In this document: one piece after another, positions 1 to 6,236 of the stretch | How positions within the stretch are numbered: position 1 is the first letter of the stretch | Layout of the letters: every line of letters starts with the position of its first letter | NCBI GenBank assembly: GCA_964625615.1 | Contig: CAZVDU010000198.1 | Span: forward strand, 1 to 6,248 | Length of the DNA: 6,248 bases | Direction: 5' to 3' | From: M269 sp964625615 | GTDB taxonomy: Bacteria; Pseudomonadota; Gammaproteobacteria; Enterobacterales; Alteromonadaceae | The notes under the pieces: model-generated | The model's input: the letters and a program-made list of their open reading frames with translations, nothing else | Database searches by the model: none | Told to the model about the DNA's origin: nothing | Program-made: the position numbers and the translations under genes

Positions 1-668
1 ATATCACCGATATGAATGGTGATGATATCCCGGACATTGTGGTTAATGTTACTGTGAGCGAAAGCTTACTCAGCAAAACGAACGATATTGAGATTTACTT
101 TGGCCAGCTAAAAAATAACAAGGTGAGTTATACGCAGCAAAGCCAAAGTACCATCAGTACTGGGTCTACGGTAACCCCGCGCATTATTGATATTGATGGG
201 GACGATAAAAATGAGATATATGTTACTTCTTTTAAGCTAAGTTTATCGAAGATTATCAGCGTGCTTTTGTCGGGTAGTGCAGATATTGATGTATTCGTCT
301 TTAGCCTGCAAGACGGGGTTTACGCTGCCAAACCAATCGTTGATAAGGAGGTAGATATGCGTATTAACTTAAGCAGTGGAGTACAGAGGTTGCCGTTGAT
401 AAGAATGCTGGATATCGATGGGGATAAAATAGATGATCTCATTTTATCTGATGACGATGACGAGATGAAAGTGCACTTGGCACAAAATAATGGAAATTCT
501 CTTTACAAACGCAGAGGTGAAACCTTTGACTTTGATATGCCAAGCAATACCGATCGGATTATAGATGCTGATGTAAATGGTGATGGTAAAAAGGATTTGG
601 TTGTCACTTACACAAAGCCCGATGGGAAAGATAAGTCTGATCAAATATCTATCTTGTTTGCGAGATAG
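1..668 (+). CDS. FG-GAP/VCBS repeat protein, C-terminal fragment (5' partial)
   Basis: This is the C-terminal end of a probably secreted or surface repeat protein. The frame is open to the left window edge, and the first ATG (base 12) is internal: the codon before it encodes the first Asp of a calcium-binding loop (D-M-N-G-D-D-I-P-D). Counting from that ATG, similar loops of the form D-x-D/N-x-D-x-x-x-D/E lie at residues 60-68 (DIDGDDKNE), 134-142 (DIDGDKIDD) and 187-195 (DVNGDGKKD). Each is followed by a short hydrophobic strand such as IYV, LIL or LVV. This is the signature of FG-GAP/VCBS blades, which form beta-propellers in extracellular proteins and bind Ca2+ in known members. Loop spacing is irregular (about 53-74 residues), so the blades have diverged. 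The ORF ends with TAG at 666-668, and the protein finishes just after the last blade. The function is unknown: such domains occur in adhesins, secreted enzymes and integrin-like proteins, and any catalytic or anchoring part would lie upstream. Confidence 0.85.
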   Translation, partial: ITDMNGDDIPDIVVNVTVSESLLSKTNDIEIYFGQLKNNKVSYTQQSQSTISTGSTVTPRIIDIDGDDKNEIYVTSFKLSLSKIISVLLSGSADIDVFVFSLQDGVYAAKPIVDKEVDMRINLSSGVQRLPLIRMLDIDGDKIDDLILSDDDDEMKVHLAQNNGNSLYKRRGETFDFDMPSNTDRIIDADVNGDGKKDLVVTYTKPDGKDKSDQISILFAR

Positions 669-698
669 ATAAAAAAGTCGATGTCTTCGAATTGGGTT

Positions 699-704
699 TA
701 AAAT
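699..704 (+). promoter_or_regulatory. Possible -10 element (TAAAAT) for the DUF2975-HTH operon
   Basis: TAAAAT matches five of six bases of the sigma-70 -10 consensus and lies in the 45-base gap after the FG-GAP gene. No good -35 is seen at the proper distance, so this is weak. If used, transcription would start near base 711. That would leave ATG 714 practically leaderless and favour ATG 735 as the true start. Confidence 0.3.
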
Positions 705-713
705 AAAGAAATA

Positions 714-1286
714 ATGTATGTTGTGGGTGTTTTAATGGCTCAATATTCAAAGCTTAAACTGTTTAGCAAGGTTATTTGGTTTGCAACGCTATTATTAGCT
801 CTGTGGCGTGTGGGTGCTCTAGTTGCTAACTACGGGTTTGGCATTGGTCATGTTGAGTTTAACCCTAATAGTAACCAACACTATTCTTTTACTTTTTCTT
901 CAACTTATTCGGATATGTATCAAGACCTGTTGACTACGGATGGGGTTAATCTAGTTGCTTTATCTTTTTTCCCGATAACGATTATTTTCCTCACTCTGTT
1001 TACGCTCTTTTGGTTGCAGCGATTGTTTGGTTTTTATTCGAAAGGGCATTTCTTTGGTGACCAGGTGACACGTTGTTACCTAGTACTTATTTGGGCTCGC
1101 ATCTTCCACTTCTTTTTCATGACCTATAATGAGCAAATACTTATATATTTCTATCCAGACCGCAGTGATTTAGTGTCTGTAGACATTAATATCAACGAAT
1201 TTCTCCTTTTAGCTGTACTCTTGGTCGTTTCATATGTGCTTAAGATGGCGAATCAAATTAAGAAAGAAAATCAGGAATTCGTCTAG
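714..1286 (+). CDS. DUF2975-type four-helix membrane protein
   Basis: This is an integral inner-membrane protein of unknown function, assigned to the DUF2975 family from its layout and partner gene. Hydrophobic segments lie at about residues 18-40, 79-102, 121-137 and 160-177. A polar, probably extracytoplasmic loop (about 41-78) separates the first two. The motif around 104-120 (LFGFYSKGHFFGDQVTR) resembles the conserved 'Y-x-x-G-x-F' stretch between helices 2 and 3 of this family. The C-terminus is short, charged and probably cytoplasmic (MANQIKKENQEFV). The length of about 190 aa suits the family. Its TAG stop overlaps by one base the GTG start of the HTH gene, so the two are almost certainly co-translated; this pairing is typical of DUF2975 genes. 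The start is uncertain. ATG 714 has almost no Shine-Dalgarno sequence, whereas ATG 735 (residue 8) has GGTG five bases upstream and begins MAQYSKLKLF, a more natural N-terminus. No enzymatic motif is visible. By inference the protein may hold or modulate the partner regulator. Confidence 0.8.
   Translation: MYVVGVLMAQYSKLKLFSKVIWFATLLLALWRVGALVANYGFGIGHVEFNPNSNQHYSFTFSSTYSDMYQDLLTTDGVNLVALSFFPITIIFLTLFTLFWLQRLFGFYSKGHFFGDQVTRCYLVLIWARIFHFFFMTYNEQILIYFYPDRSDLVSVDININEFLLLAVLLVVSYVLKMANQIKKENQEFV
1273..1276 (+). promoter_or_regulatory. Ribosome binding site AGGA for the HTH gene
   Basis: AGGA lies nine bases before the GTG at 1286, inside the last codons of the DUF2975 gene. It supports the unusual GTG start and the one-base stop/start overlap (TAGTG), which implies translational coupling. 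Confidence 0.6.
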
Positions 1287-1495
1287 TGAATATTGTTGTC
1301 AATCTTGATGTTATGTTAGCGATGCGCAAAGTGAGCTCTAAAGAGTTAGCAGCCGCTATAGGCATCACAGAGGTCAACTTGTCCTTATTAAAGCGCGGTA
1401 AAGTCAAAGGTGTTCGCTTTGAGACGCTCGCTGCTATTTGCGATTATCTCAACTGCCAACCAGGTGATATTTTGGTGTTTGAAAAATCAGACTAA
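1286..1495 (+). CDS. YozG-like Cro/C1-type HTH transcriptional regulator
   Basis: This is a 69-residue stand-alone DNA-binding protein of the Cro/C1 (XRE) class, cytoplasmic and probably dimeric. It opens with a beta strand (IVVNLDVML, residues 3-11), followed by the helix-turn-helix (about 17-37: SSKELAAAIGITEVNLSLLK). Then come a basic K-x-G-K-x-K-G-V-R-F turn (about 36-45), the helix TLAAICDYLNC (47-57) and the hallmark ending CQPGDIL (57-63). The sequence V-N-L-D near the start and C-Q-P-G-D-I-L near the end are typical of the small YozG-like regulators usually encoded next to DUF2975 genes. The start is GTG: the next Met codon (residue 10) would cut off the conserved VNLD strand. The gene overlaps the upstream membrane-protein gene by one base, so the two form an operon. 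The target is unknown; autoregulation is plausible but no operator could be identified. Confidence 0.9.
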   Translation: MNIVVNLDVMLAMRKVSSKELAAAIGITEVNLSLLKRGKVKGVRFETLAAICDYLNCQPGDILVFEKSD

Positions 1496-1516
1496 AGGCT
1501 GGTGAGTCACAATAGA

Positions 1517-1545
1517 TTGGCGACCGTATCAGTTTAACGTATATT
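1517..1545 (+). promoter_or_regulatory. Sigma-70-like promoter TTGGCG-17-TATATT
   Basis: The -35 hexamer TTGGCG (1517-1522) matches four of six consensus bases. After exactly 17 bases comes the -10 hexamer TATATT (1540-1545), matching five of six. Transcription would start near 1552, giving a leader of about 25 bases before the ATG at 1577. It lies in the gap between the HTH gene and the exported-protein gene, so the latter probably has its own transcript. Confidence 0.6.
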
Positions 1546-1576
1546 AACCTCCTTAATTCTAAGAAAAGTCCCAATC

Positions 1577-2143
1577 ATGCGCTATACGAAGTCCTTATGC
1601 TATGTTGTTTTCATGATCGCAGCTAGCCATTCGACTTTTGGTAAGCCTAGTGAGTATAACAGCCTAAGTCAGTCAGAAAAGCTCATCGATGCTTTCTATT
1701 CGTTCGATAAAAATCGATTGGAAAAGGCCTTAACGTTTGCTCAAGATTCCATTCCTTCTGTTGTTTTTTATCAAGGATGGGCTGAAGGTGGAAATTATAA
1801 AATCATTGAACGCGCACCATGTCTTGAGCAACAGAATGATAAGGTTAGTTGCTCAATCAAAGTGCAAGATGATCTTATGCTTGCATTGGGTATCGATTTC
1901 AACGTGACCGATACGTTCACCATGACATTTTCAAATGGAAAGATAGTGATGGTGGAGACAAGCTCAAATGACTTAGATGTGTTTTGGATGGCCAGAGAAT
2001 GGGTTCAAAAGAACCACTCAGGGTTGATTGAAAAGCCATGCGAAGGTATTTGGGAAGGCGGCCCAACGCCAGGTGACTGTGTTCGAGCCATGGTTGAAGG
2101 GTATAAACGTTTTGCCGATAGTGATGACTTTCCTGAGCAATAA
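1577..2143 (+). CDS. Exported protein of unknown function with four conserved-looking cysteines
   Basis: I do not recognise a characterised family. The 188-residue product starts with a Sec-type signal peptide: basic MRYTK, a hydrophobic core to about residue 16, and likely cleavage near residue 22 (STFG/K). The mature protein is therefore probably periplasmic or secreted. It has an early helical part (about 30-57: SEKLIDAFYSFDKNRLEKAL) and a central strand-rich part (about 62-128) including FYQGWAEGGNYKI and the strand pair TFTMTFSNGKIVMVET. A C-terminal part follows with Cys155 and Cys168 around the motif EGGPTPGDCVRAMVEGY. Together with Cys82 and Cys92 this makes four mature-protein cysteines, which fits two disulfides in an oxidising compartment. 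The order 'helix, then curved sheet with a T-F-T-M-T-F / G-K-I-V strand pair' recalls NTF2/SnoaL-like folds, but that is only a guess. The ribosome binding site is weak (AAGAAAAG, nine bases upstream). The gene has its own promoter and converges with the large regulator gene. Confidence 0.75.
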   Translation: MRYTKSLCYVVFMIAASHSTFGKPSEYNSLSQSEKLIDAFYSFDKNRLEKALTFAQDSIPSVVFYQGWAEGGNYKIIERAPCLEQQNDKVSCSIKVQDDLMLALGIDFNVTDTFTMTFSNGKIVMVETSSNDLDVFWMAREWVQKNHSGLIEKPCEGIWEGGPTPGDCVRAMVEGYKRFADSDDFPEQ

Positions 2144-2308
2144 AATTTAGGTGATTACCCCACCATCTTCGTTGCATCTAAGCTTAATAAGAAACACCCT
2201 AACCAACTTCCTGCTTAATACAGAATGACGCGGTACCAACCTGCATTGATGAGTGCAACAATCAGGACGATTAAACATAAACTGCAATCTTTCGCTTTAT
2301 GACTTGCA

Positions 2309-2339
2309 TAGGCATTGCTCAGTTCTTATCAAGTGCCTA
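2309..2339. repeat. Imperfect inverted repeat in the convergent gap, weak terminator candidate
   Basis: TAGGCA (2309-2314) pairs with TGCCTA (2334-2339), extended by one G-T pair and one T-A pair, giving an eight-pair stem with a 15-base loop. It sits between two converging genes (2143 and 2358), where a terminator is expected. There is no proper T-run on either side and the loop is long, so termination is doubtful. Apart from an 8-base direct repeat GCTTAATA (2182-2189 and 2213-2220), I see nothing else in the 214-base gap. Confidence 0.25.
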
Positions 2340-2357
2340 ATTTATCCCAAACTCAGG

Positions 2358-4616
2358 TTAGTTTAATGAGTAATGCCGGTTTTTGGAGAGTAGTGTATCA
2401 AATTGATGTTGCTCTCCACCGACATGAATATAGGCCCCACGCAAGTTGGTTTCGGCGAGAATATTGTCATTGAAATCAGGGAGCCAGCCTTCTTTAAATA
2501 AAGCCTCTATTGCTAATTTTGCTGCTTGATTTTGTTTGGATTGGGTCAGCCATTGGATATAAGGTAGGGTGGGTTGTGGTTGTTCAATATGGCTAAAGTA
2601 ATTGGTTATCTTAAGTGCGATATCTTCCGCATCTTTGTTGCGTTTTGTTGATAAGAGTAAAGCGTGCAAAAAGACAAATTGTCTATCGTTTTCATCGGAT
2701 ATCTTTTTGTCGATATGAATATCAGGGAAATGAGATATAAAAAGACGGTAGGCTTCATTATATTGCTGGCCATGCACTAATAAACTGAGGTAGGGCATGA
2801 CGTGTCGGTTGGTGTTTTCCTGTTCTATCAAACTGTTTAAGTAACGTTCTTTTAATTGCGAAGTGGCTAGTTCCGTTTTTCCTCTGGCGGTATTTAGTGC
2901 TGCTTGTGTATATAACCAAAAACCTTGATTAACTTGATTGATATCCGCTTCTTCAATCAAAGTTGAGGCTTCCGCTATTTGCCCTAAGCCCAACCTGACG
3001 AGGGATCGTGTCAGTAGGTAAGGTGCTCGTTGGCTTAGGTTGGATGCGTTGTTTTTACTCCAAATGAAAAACTGCTTTGCACGTTCAATATTTAATGGCA
3101 GAAAATCTAACTCCTCTACAGGTCGAAGAGAATATTGGGGCTCTATCGTTAATGCACGTTGGTAATACTGCCTCGCTGCACTGAGTTGACGCAGATTGAG
3201 TAATGAATACGCTAAATTACGGTTGATATTGGGTGACAGTGGGTCAAGCGATAAGGCTTTTTGGTGCATCGTTAACGCTTTTTCTACACTTCCTTTTCTA
3301 CGTAAAAAATTACCGTACCAAAGATAAGCGTTGGCATAATTGGGTGCATGAGTGATCGAAGCTTCGAAAAGGCTTACTATTGCTTCTGAATCGCTTATGG
3401 GTAACAGCAATGCTTTAGTGGCAAGCACTTTGCCATTCTGTGGTGATAGCTGATTGGCCTTTTCAATATGTGGGGCACAAGCCGAATACGCTTTTTCTTC
3501 TGTCCAGTCCGAATAAGTGTGAAGAAACAAATAGGTATTGCACAAGCCCACCAAGGTTTCTACGTTGTCTGGGTACGCTTGTAATATGTCTTTGTATAGC
3601 TGTTCAGCAGTTTGAAGGCTTGCCGGTTTTCGTTTGTTCCATAAGTACTGCGCTAGAACGAATGATTCGTAGGATGATTTGCTTAGATTAGTCTTGGGAT
3701 CTAACGCAAGTGGTTGTTTGGGTTGTTCTGATATTAAAACAGACGTTAAGGCAGTGGTGAGTTGATGTTTCAAGTTCAGCAGTGCATTGTTTGGTGCATT
3801 AAATTCAGCTGCCCATATGACGCGCTGGCTGCTTCTCTCGGTCAACTGAGCAGATAGCAACAGTTTATCGTCCTCGATAGAAAGACTATGCGTTAGTTCG
3901 GCGATTGCGTCACTGCTTTGCTGGTTATCACGCATCAGTATTAGTTTAATATCTGGAATCGACAGCAAATCTGATAACAGAAGGTGGCTAAAGGTATCGA
4001 GCTTTTCTTGCCGTGGGTGTGTCAGGTTTTTGGTGGGCCGAATTGCTATAGACGACAAATTAAATGGTTTAACGTTACTGCTTACTTTCGACGTTAAGTC
4101 TTTTGGCAAATAATACGAAGATACAAACCAGACAAGCAGTGTGATAATTATAAAAGCCGCCAATGCAAGGCGTTTAGTGATCTTGTCCTTAGCGGCCATT
4201 TGGTTATCGGTTGGCATTTGAGTGGGCGTTTGTTGCTCTTTTAATCGCAGTTCGACGGACGGTATTAATCGATATCCCTTTCCAGACACTCTCTCGATAA
4301 ACTGTTTTTGAGGTTTATTGTCGTGTAACGCTTTTCTTAATTTCGCTATAGCCTGATAAATAGAACTATCAGAGATTACCAACCCCGGCCATACCCTATC
4401 GGCGATTGTTTTTTGGCTAATCGGCTCTCCTTGGTTTTCTGCCAATAACAAACACAAAACCATCACTTTAGGTGTAACAATGTGCGCAATAACTTCTCCG
4501 TTATCGAGCATTGAAATCTTATTTAGCTTTGGTTCTATACGCCAAGGACCAATGTAGAAGCCTTCTTCAAGTTCGGTCATTGATAGATTGATCGCTTTTT
4601 CTATGGAGTTGTCCAC
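2358..4616 (-). CDS. ToxR/CadC-type transmembrane winged-helix regulator with periplasmic TPR domain
   Basis: This is a one-component regulator that spans the inner membrane, binding DNA in the cytoplasm and sensing in the periplasm. Residues about 20-118 form an OmpR/ToxR-type winged helix. It begins with a strand like FYIGPWRIEP, has the recognition-helix region ISDSSIYQAIAKLRKAL (81-97), and ends with the wing FIERVSGKGYRLI (106-118). A polar linker leads to one membrane helix at about 150-168, preceded by basic KDKITKR. Residues about 186-297 resemble the TolB/FlgO-like segment common in CadC-type TPR regulators (SSIAIRP, then LLSAQLTE, then RVIWAAEF), but shortened. TPR-like helical repeats follow from about 315, clearest at 426-460 (ANAYLWYGNFLRR, KALSLDP) and 462-495. 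The only periplasmic cysteines are Cys359 and Cys380. The start is GTG 4616; ATG 4580 (residue 13) is possible and neither has a strong ribosome binding site. There is no receiver domain, so control is not by phosphorylation. It is divergent from the amidohydrolase gene, its likely target. Confidence 0.88.
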   Translation of the reverse strand: MDNSIEKAINLSMTELEEGFYIGPWRIEPKLNKISMLDNGEVIAHIVTPKVMVLCLLLAENQGEPISQKTIADRVWPGLVISDSSIYQAIAKLRKALHDNKPQKQFIERVSGKGYRLIPSVELRLKEQQTPTQMPTDNQMAAKDKITKRLALAAFIIITLLVWFVSSYYLPKDLTSKVSSNVKPFNLSSIAIRPTKNLTHPRQEKLDTFSHLLLSDLLSIPDIKLILMRDNQQSSDAIAELTHSLSIEDDKLLLSAQLTERSSQRVIWAAEFNAPNNALLNLKHQLTTALTSVLISEQPKQPLALDPKTNLSKSSYESFVLAQYLWNKRKPASLQTAEQLYKDILQAYPDNVETLVGLCNTYLFLHTYSDWTEEKAYSACAPHIEKANQLSPQNGKVLATKALLLPISDSEAIVSLFEASITHAPNYANAYLWYGNFLRRKGSVEKALTMHQKALSLDPLSPNINRNLAYSLLNLRQLSAARQYYQRALTIEPQYSLRPVEELDFLPLNIERAKQFFIWSKNNASNLSQRAPYLLTRSLVRLGLGQIAEASTLIEEADINQVNQGFWLYTQAALNTARGKTELATSQLKERYLNSLIEQENTNRHVMPYLSLLVHGQQYNEAYRLFISHFPDIHIDKKISDENDRQFVFLHALLLSTKRNKDAEDIALKITNYFSHIEQPQPTLPYIQWLTQSKQNQAAKLAIEALFKEGWLPDFNDNILAETNLRGAYIHVGGEQHQFDTLLSKNRHYSLN

Positions 4617-4657
4617 GTGTTGATTTATATCTAAGCCTATGAAAATAAAGAATTAAG

Positions 4658-4679
4658 GAAAATATCAGAAAAATATCAG
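4658..4679 (+). repeat. 11-bp tandem direct repeat, candidate operator of the winged-helix regulator
   Basis: GAAAATATCAG (4658-4668) is followed directly by AAAAATATCAG (4669-4679), with ten of eleven bases identical. The period equals about one helical turn, so two protein subunits would sit on the same DNA face. OmpR/PhoB-type winged helices are known to bind head-to-tail direct repeats of this spacing. The repeat is 42 bp from the regulator's GTG and 73 bp from the hydrolase ATG. It ends just upstream of the possible -35 TTGAGC at 4687. Confidence 0.5.
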
Positions 4680-4737
4680 GCTTGCGTTGAGCAACATTCT
4701 TTAACTTTTCACATAGTCGGTATTCGCTTTTAGTCAT

Positions 4738-4742
4738 AAGAG
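4738..4742 (+). promoter_or_regulatory. Ribosome binding site AAGAG for the amidohydrolase
   Basis: AAGAG lies nine bases before the ATG at 4752. It supports that start, which also gives a complete signal peptide. Confidence 0.5.
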
Positions 4743-4751
4743 ATAATAACA

Positions 4752-6236
4752 ATGCCTGTAAAAATAATCATATTTGCTTTCGCGATATCACTCGTTTGTG
4801 TTTTTCCCATAAATGCACAAAATTTAGTCATCAGCAACGTTACGATTATAACGCCAAAGGTGAACGATGAAGTGACAACCAAGCACAATCAATGGATTGA
4901 AATTATTGAAGGTCGAATCTCGCAGATAGCGTCGAAGCCTATAATAAGCCGAGTCGATAGTTTTGTGATCAATGGCGAAGGAAAGTACTTGATTCCGGGC
5001 TTAATGGACTCACATGTTCATACACAAACAATGCCGGGGTTAGATTGGGGTGATCCGGAGTTACTGCCCCTACAACAGGCTTTTCTAGCCCAACAACCTC
5101 GTAGTTATCTTTATTATGGTGTAACGCAAATTCTCGACCCATCGCTAACCCTTGATGCTGTTGCACGTTTTAAAAGTGCGCCACTGAATCCTGATATTCT
5201 ATTCTGTGGATCAGCACCTATAGTCGGTGGCTATACTCTTAGGGATGCGACTTTAGAAGAATCCGTTAGACGTAAACCTTATTTCATTCATCAGCCTGAT
5301 AAAGACGGGCTAATACCTACAGGGTTCAATTCTGAGGAACACACACCTGAGGCCGTCGTTAGGCGTATGAAAGACGATGGCGCTATATGTATTAAGGTGT
5401 ATATCGAAGATGGATTCAATCTTAGCTCTGATTGGCCAATGATTAGCGTAGACTTACTAAAACGGGTTAGAAAATCTGCTGATAAGCATGGGTTGTTAGT
5501 TGTAGCACATGCAAATGCGTTAGATATGCAGGAGATCGCACTAAAAGCTGAAGTGGATGTGCTGGCTCATGGTATGTGGAACTGGCTAAATGAATCTAGC
5601 AGAGAGCAGTTACCTAGCGCGGTTCAGCGTGTTGCTGATGACATAGTAACGACCAAAACAGCCTATCAGCCCACCTTGAATGTGATGCGCTCACTAAGAG
5701 ATGTCAATGCGCCCAACCATCTTAAAACAAAAGGGTATGCTGAAGTTGTTCCTAAAGCCATTCTCGATTGGTATGAGAGTGAGCAAGGGCAATGGTTCGC
5801 AAGGGAAATGCGACAGGGATGGGGAACATCTGATTTAGCAGTGATTTACGACAGGCAAACCCAAGTTCTTGAACAGGGCGAGCGTGTATTGTCTTATTTG
5901 TATAAACAAGGTCACCCTATGTTACTAGCTACCGATACCCCCCCCGCACCTACTTATGCCTCACAACCTGGGTTGTCGGCCTATATGGAGTTACAAGCTA
6001 TGCACAGAGTCGGCGTCAAACTGCCTGATCTACTGAAGGCGGCAACCATAAACAATGCTCGTGTGTTGGGCATTGAACAAGATTACGGGACGATAGAAAC
6101 AGGAAAAGTAGCAAACCTACTATTGTTGAGAGAAAATCCATTGGTAACCGTGAGTGCCTACGACAGCTTAGATACGGTAATACTAAGAGGTAAGCCTATA
6201 ACTCGAGCACATTTGAAACCTATCACATCAAAGTAG
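4752..6236 (+). CDS. Exported metal-dependent amidohydrolase (imidazolonepropionase/prolidase-like)
   Basis: This is a hydrolase of the amidohydrolase superfamily, which cleaves amide or cyclic amide bonds with one or two metal ions in a TIM barrel. An N-terminal signal peptide (MPVK, then a hydrophobic stretch to about 20, likely cut after Ala22 in INA/Q) places it in the periplasm or outside. Residues about 24-80 and 445-482 form the small beta-sandwich flanking the barrel. Metal ligands are visible in order: H88 and H90 (GLMDSHVH), K215 (CIKVYIEDG, a candidate carbamylated lysine), H253 (VVAHANA), H273 (DVLAHGMW) and D395 (LLATDTPP). The set is complete, so the enzyme should be active. The C-terminal GTIETGKVANLLLL and ATINNARVLG are typical of the family. 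At 494 aa it is slightly longer than the usual 400-460, partly because of the signal peptide and an insert near 310-365. The closest relatives appear to be exported Xaa-Pro dipeptidase/imidazolonepropionase-like proteins, but the substrate cannot be told from sequence. It is probably controlled by the divergent membrane regulator. An eight-C run follows the D395 codon. Confidence 0.88.
   Translation: MPVKIIIFAFAISLVCVFPINAQNLVISNVTIITPKVNDEVTTKHNQWIEIIEGRISQIASKPIISRVDSFVINGEGKYLIPGLMDSHVHTQTMPGLDWGDPELLPLQQAFLAQQPRSYLYYGVTQILDPSLTLDAVARFKSAPLNPDILFCGSAPIVGGYTLRDATLEESVRRKPYFIHQPDKDGLIPTGFNSEEHTPEAVVRRMKDDGAICIKVYIEDGFNLSSDWPMISVDLLKRVRKSADKHGLLVVAHANALDMQEIALKAEVDVLAHGMWNWLNESSREQLPSAVQRVADDIVTTKTAYQPTLNVMRSLRDVNAPNHLKTKGYAEVVPKAILDWYESEQGQWFAREMRQGWGTSDLAVIYDRQTQVLEQGERVLSYLYKQGHPMLLATDTPPAPTYASQPGLSAYMELQAMHRVGVKLPDLLKAATINNARVLGIEQDYGTIETGKVANLLLLRENPLVTVSAYDSLDTVILRGKPITRAHLKPITSK

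Larger units (their letters stand above)
4617..4751. promoter_or_regulatory. Divergent control region between regulator and amidohydrolase genes
   Basis: This 135-base AT-rich gap must hold the promoters of both genes. No convincing sigma-70 promoter stands out on either strand. For the hydrolase, TTGAGC (4687-4692) with CATAGT (4712-4717) has a 19-base spacer, and TTCACA (4708-4713) lacks a good -10 at 16-18 bases. Weak core elements plus an upstream tandem repeat fit an activator-dependent promoter, but this is inference. Confidence 0.5.

Noticed and set aside
444..644. 66-residue minus-strand ORF opposite the FG-GAP gene
   Set aside because: It is antisense to clear calcium-loop repeats; the Ile richness comes from the reverse complement of Asp/Asn codons.
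1502..1510. Short palindrome GTGAGTCAC after the HTH gene
   Set aside because: Four-base arms around one base are too short for a terminator hairpin and no T-run follows; a chance match is likely.
1532..1546. TTTAACGTATATTAA as a symmetric operator
   Set aside because: The symmetry is limited to outer TTAA arms, with mismatches inside; the stretch is better explained as the -10 region of the promoter.
1917..2177. 86-residue minus-strand ORF opposite the exported-protein gene
   Set aside because: It is a shadow of the real gene; the sequence is low in structure, rich in His, Ser and Leu, and has no motif.
3440..3691. 83-residue plus-strand ORF inside the regulator gene
   Set aside because: It lies antisense to the TPR-coding part, which has strong protein features; the translation shows no domain.
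4567..4752. 61-residue minus-strand ORF over the divergent control region
   Set aside because: It overlaps the start of the regulator in another frame and fills the whole promoter gap; its basic composition looks random and it has no ribosome binding site or recognisable motif.
4969..5166. 65-residue minus-strand ORF opposite the amidohydrolase
   Set aside because: It covers the region encoding the HxH metal motif on the other strand and has no independent support.
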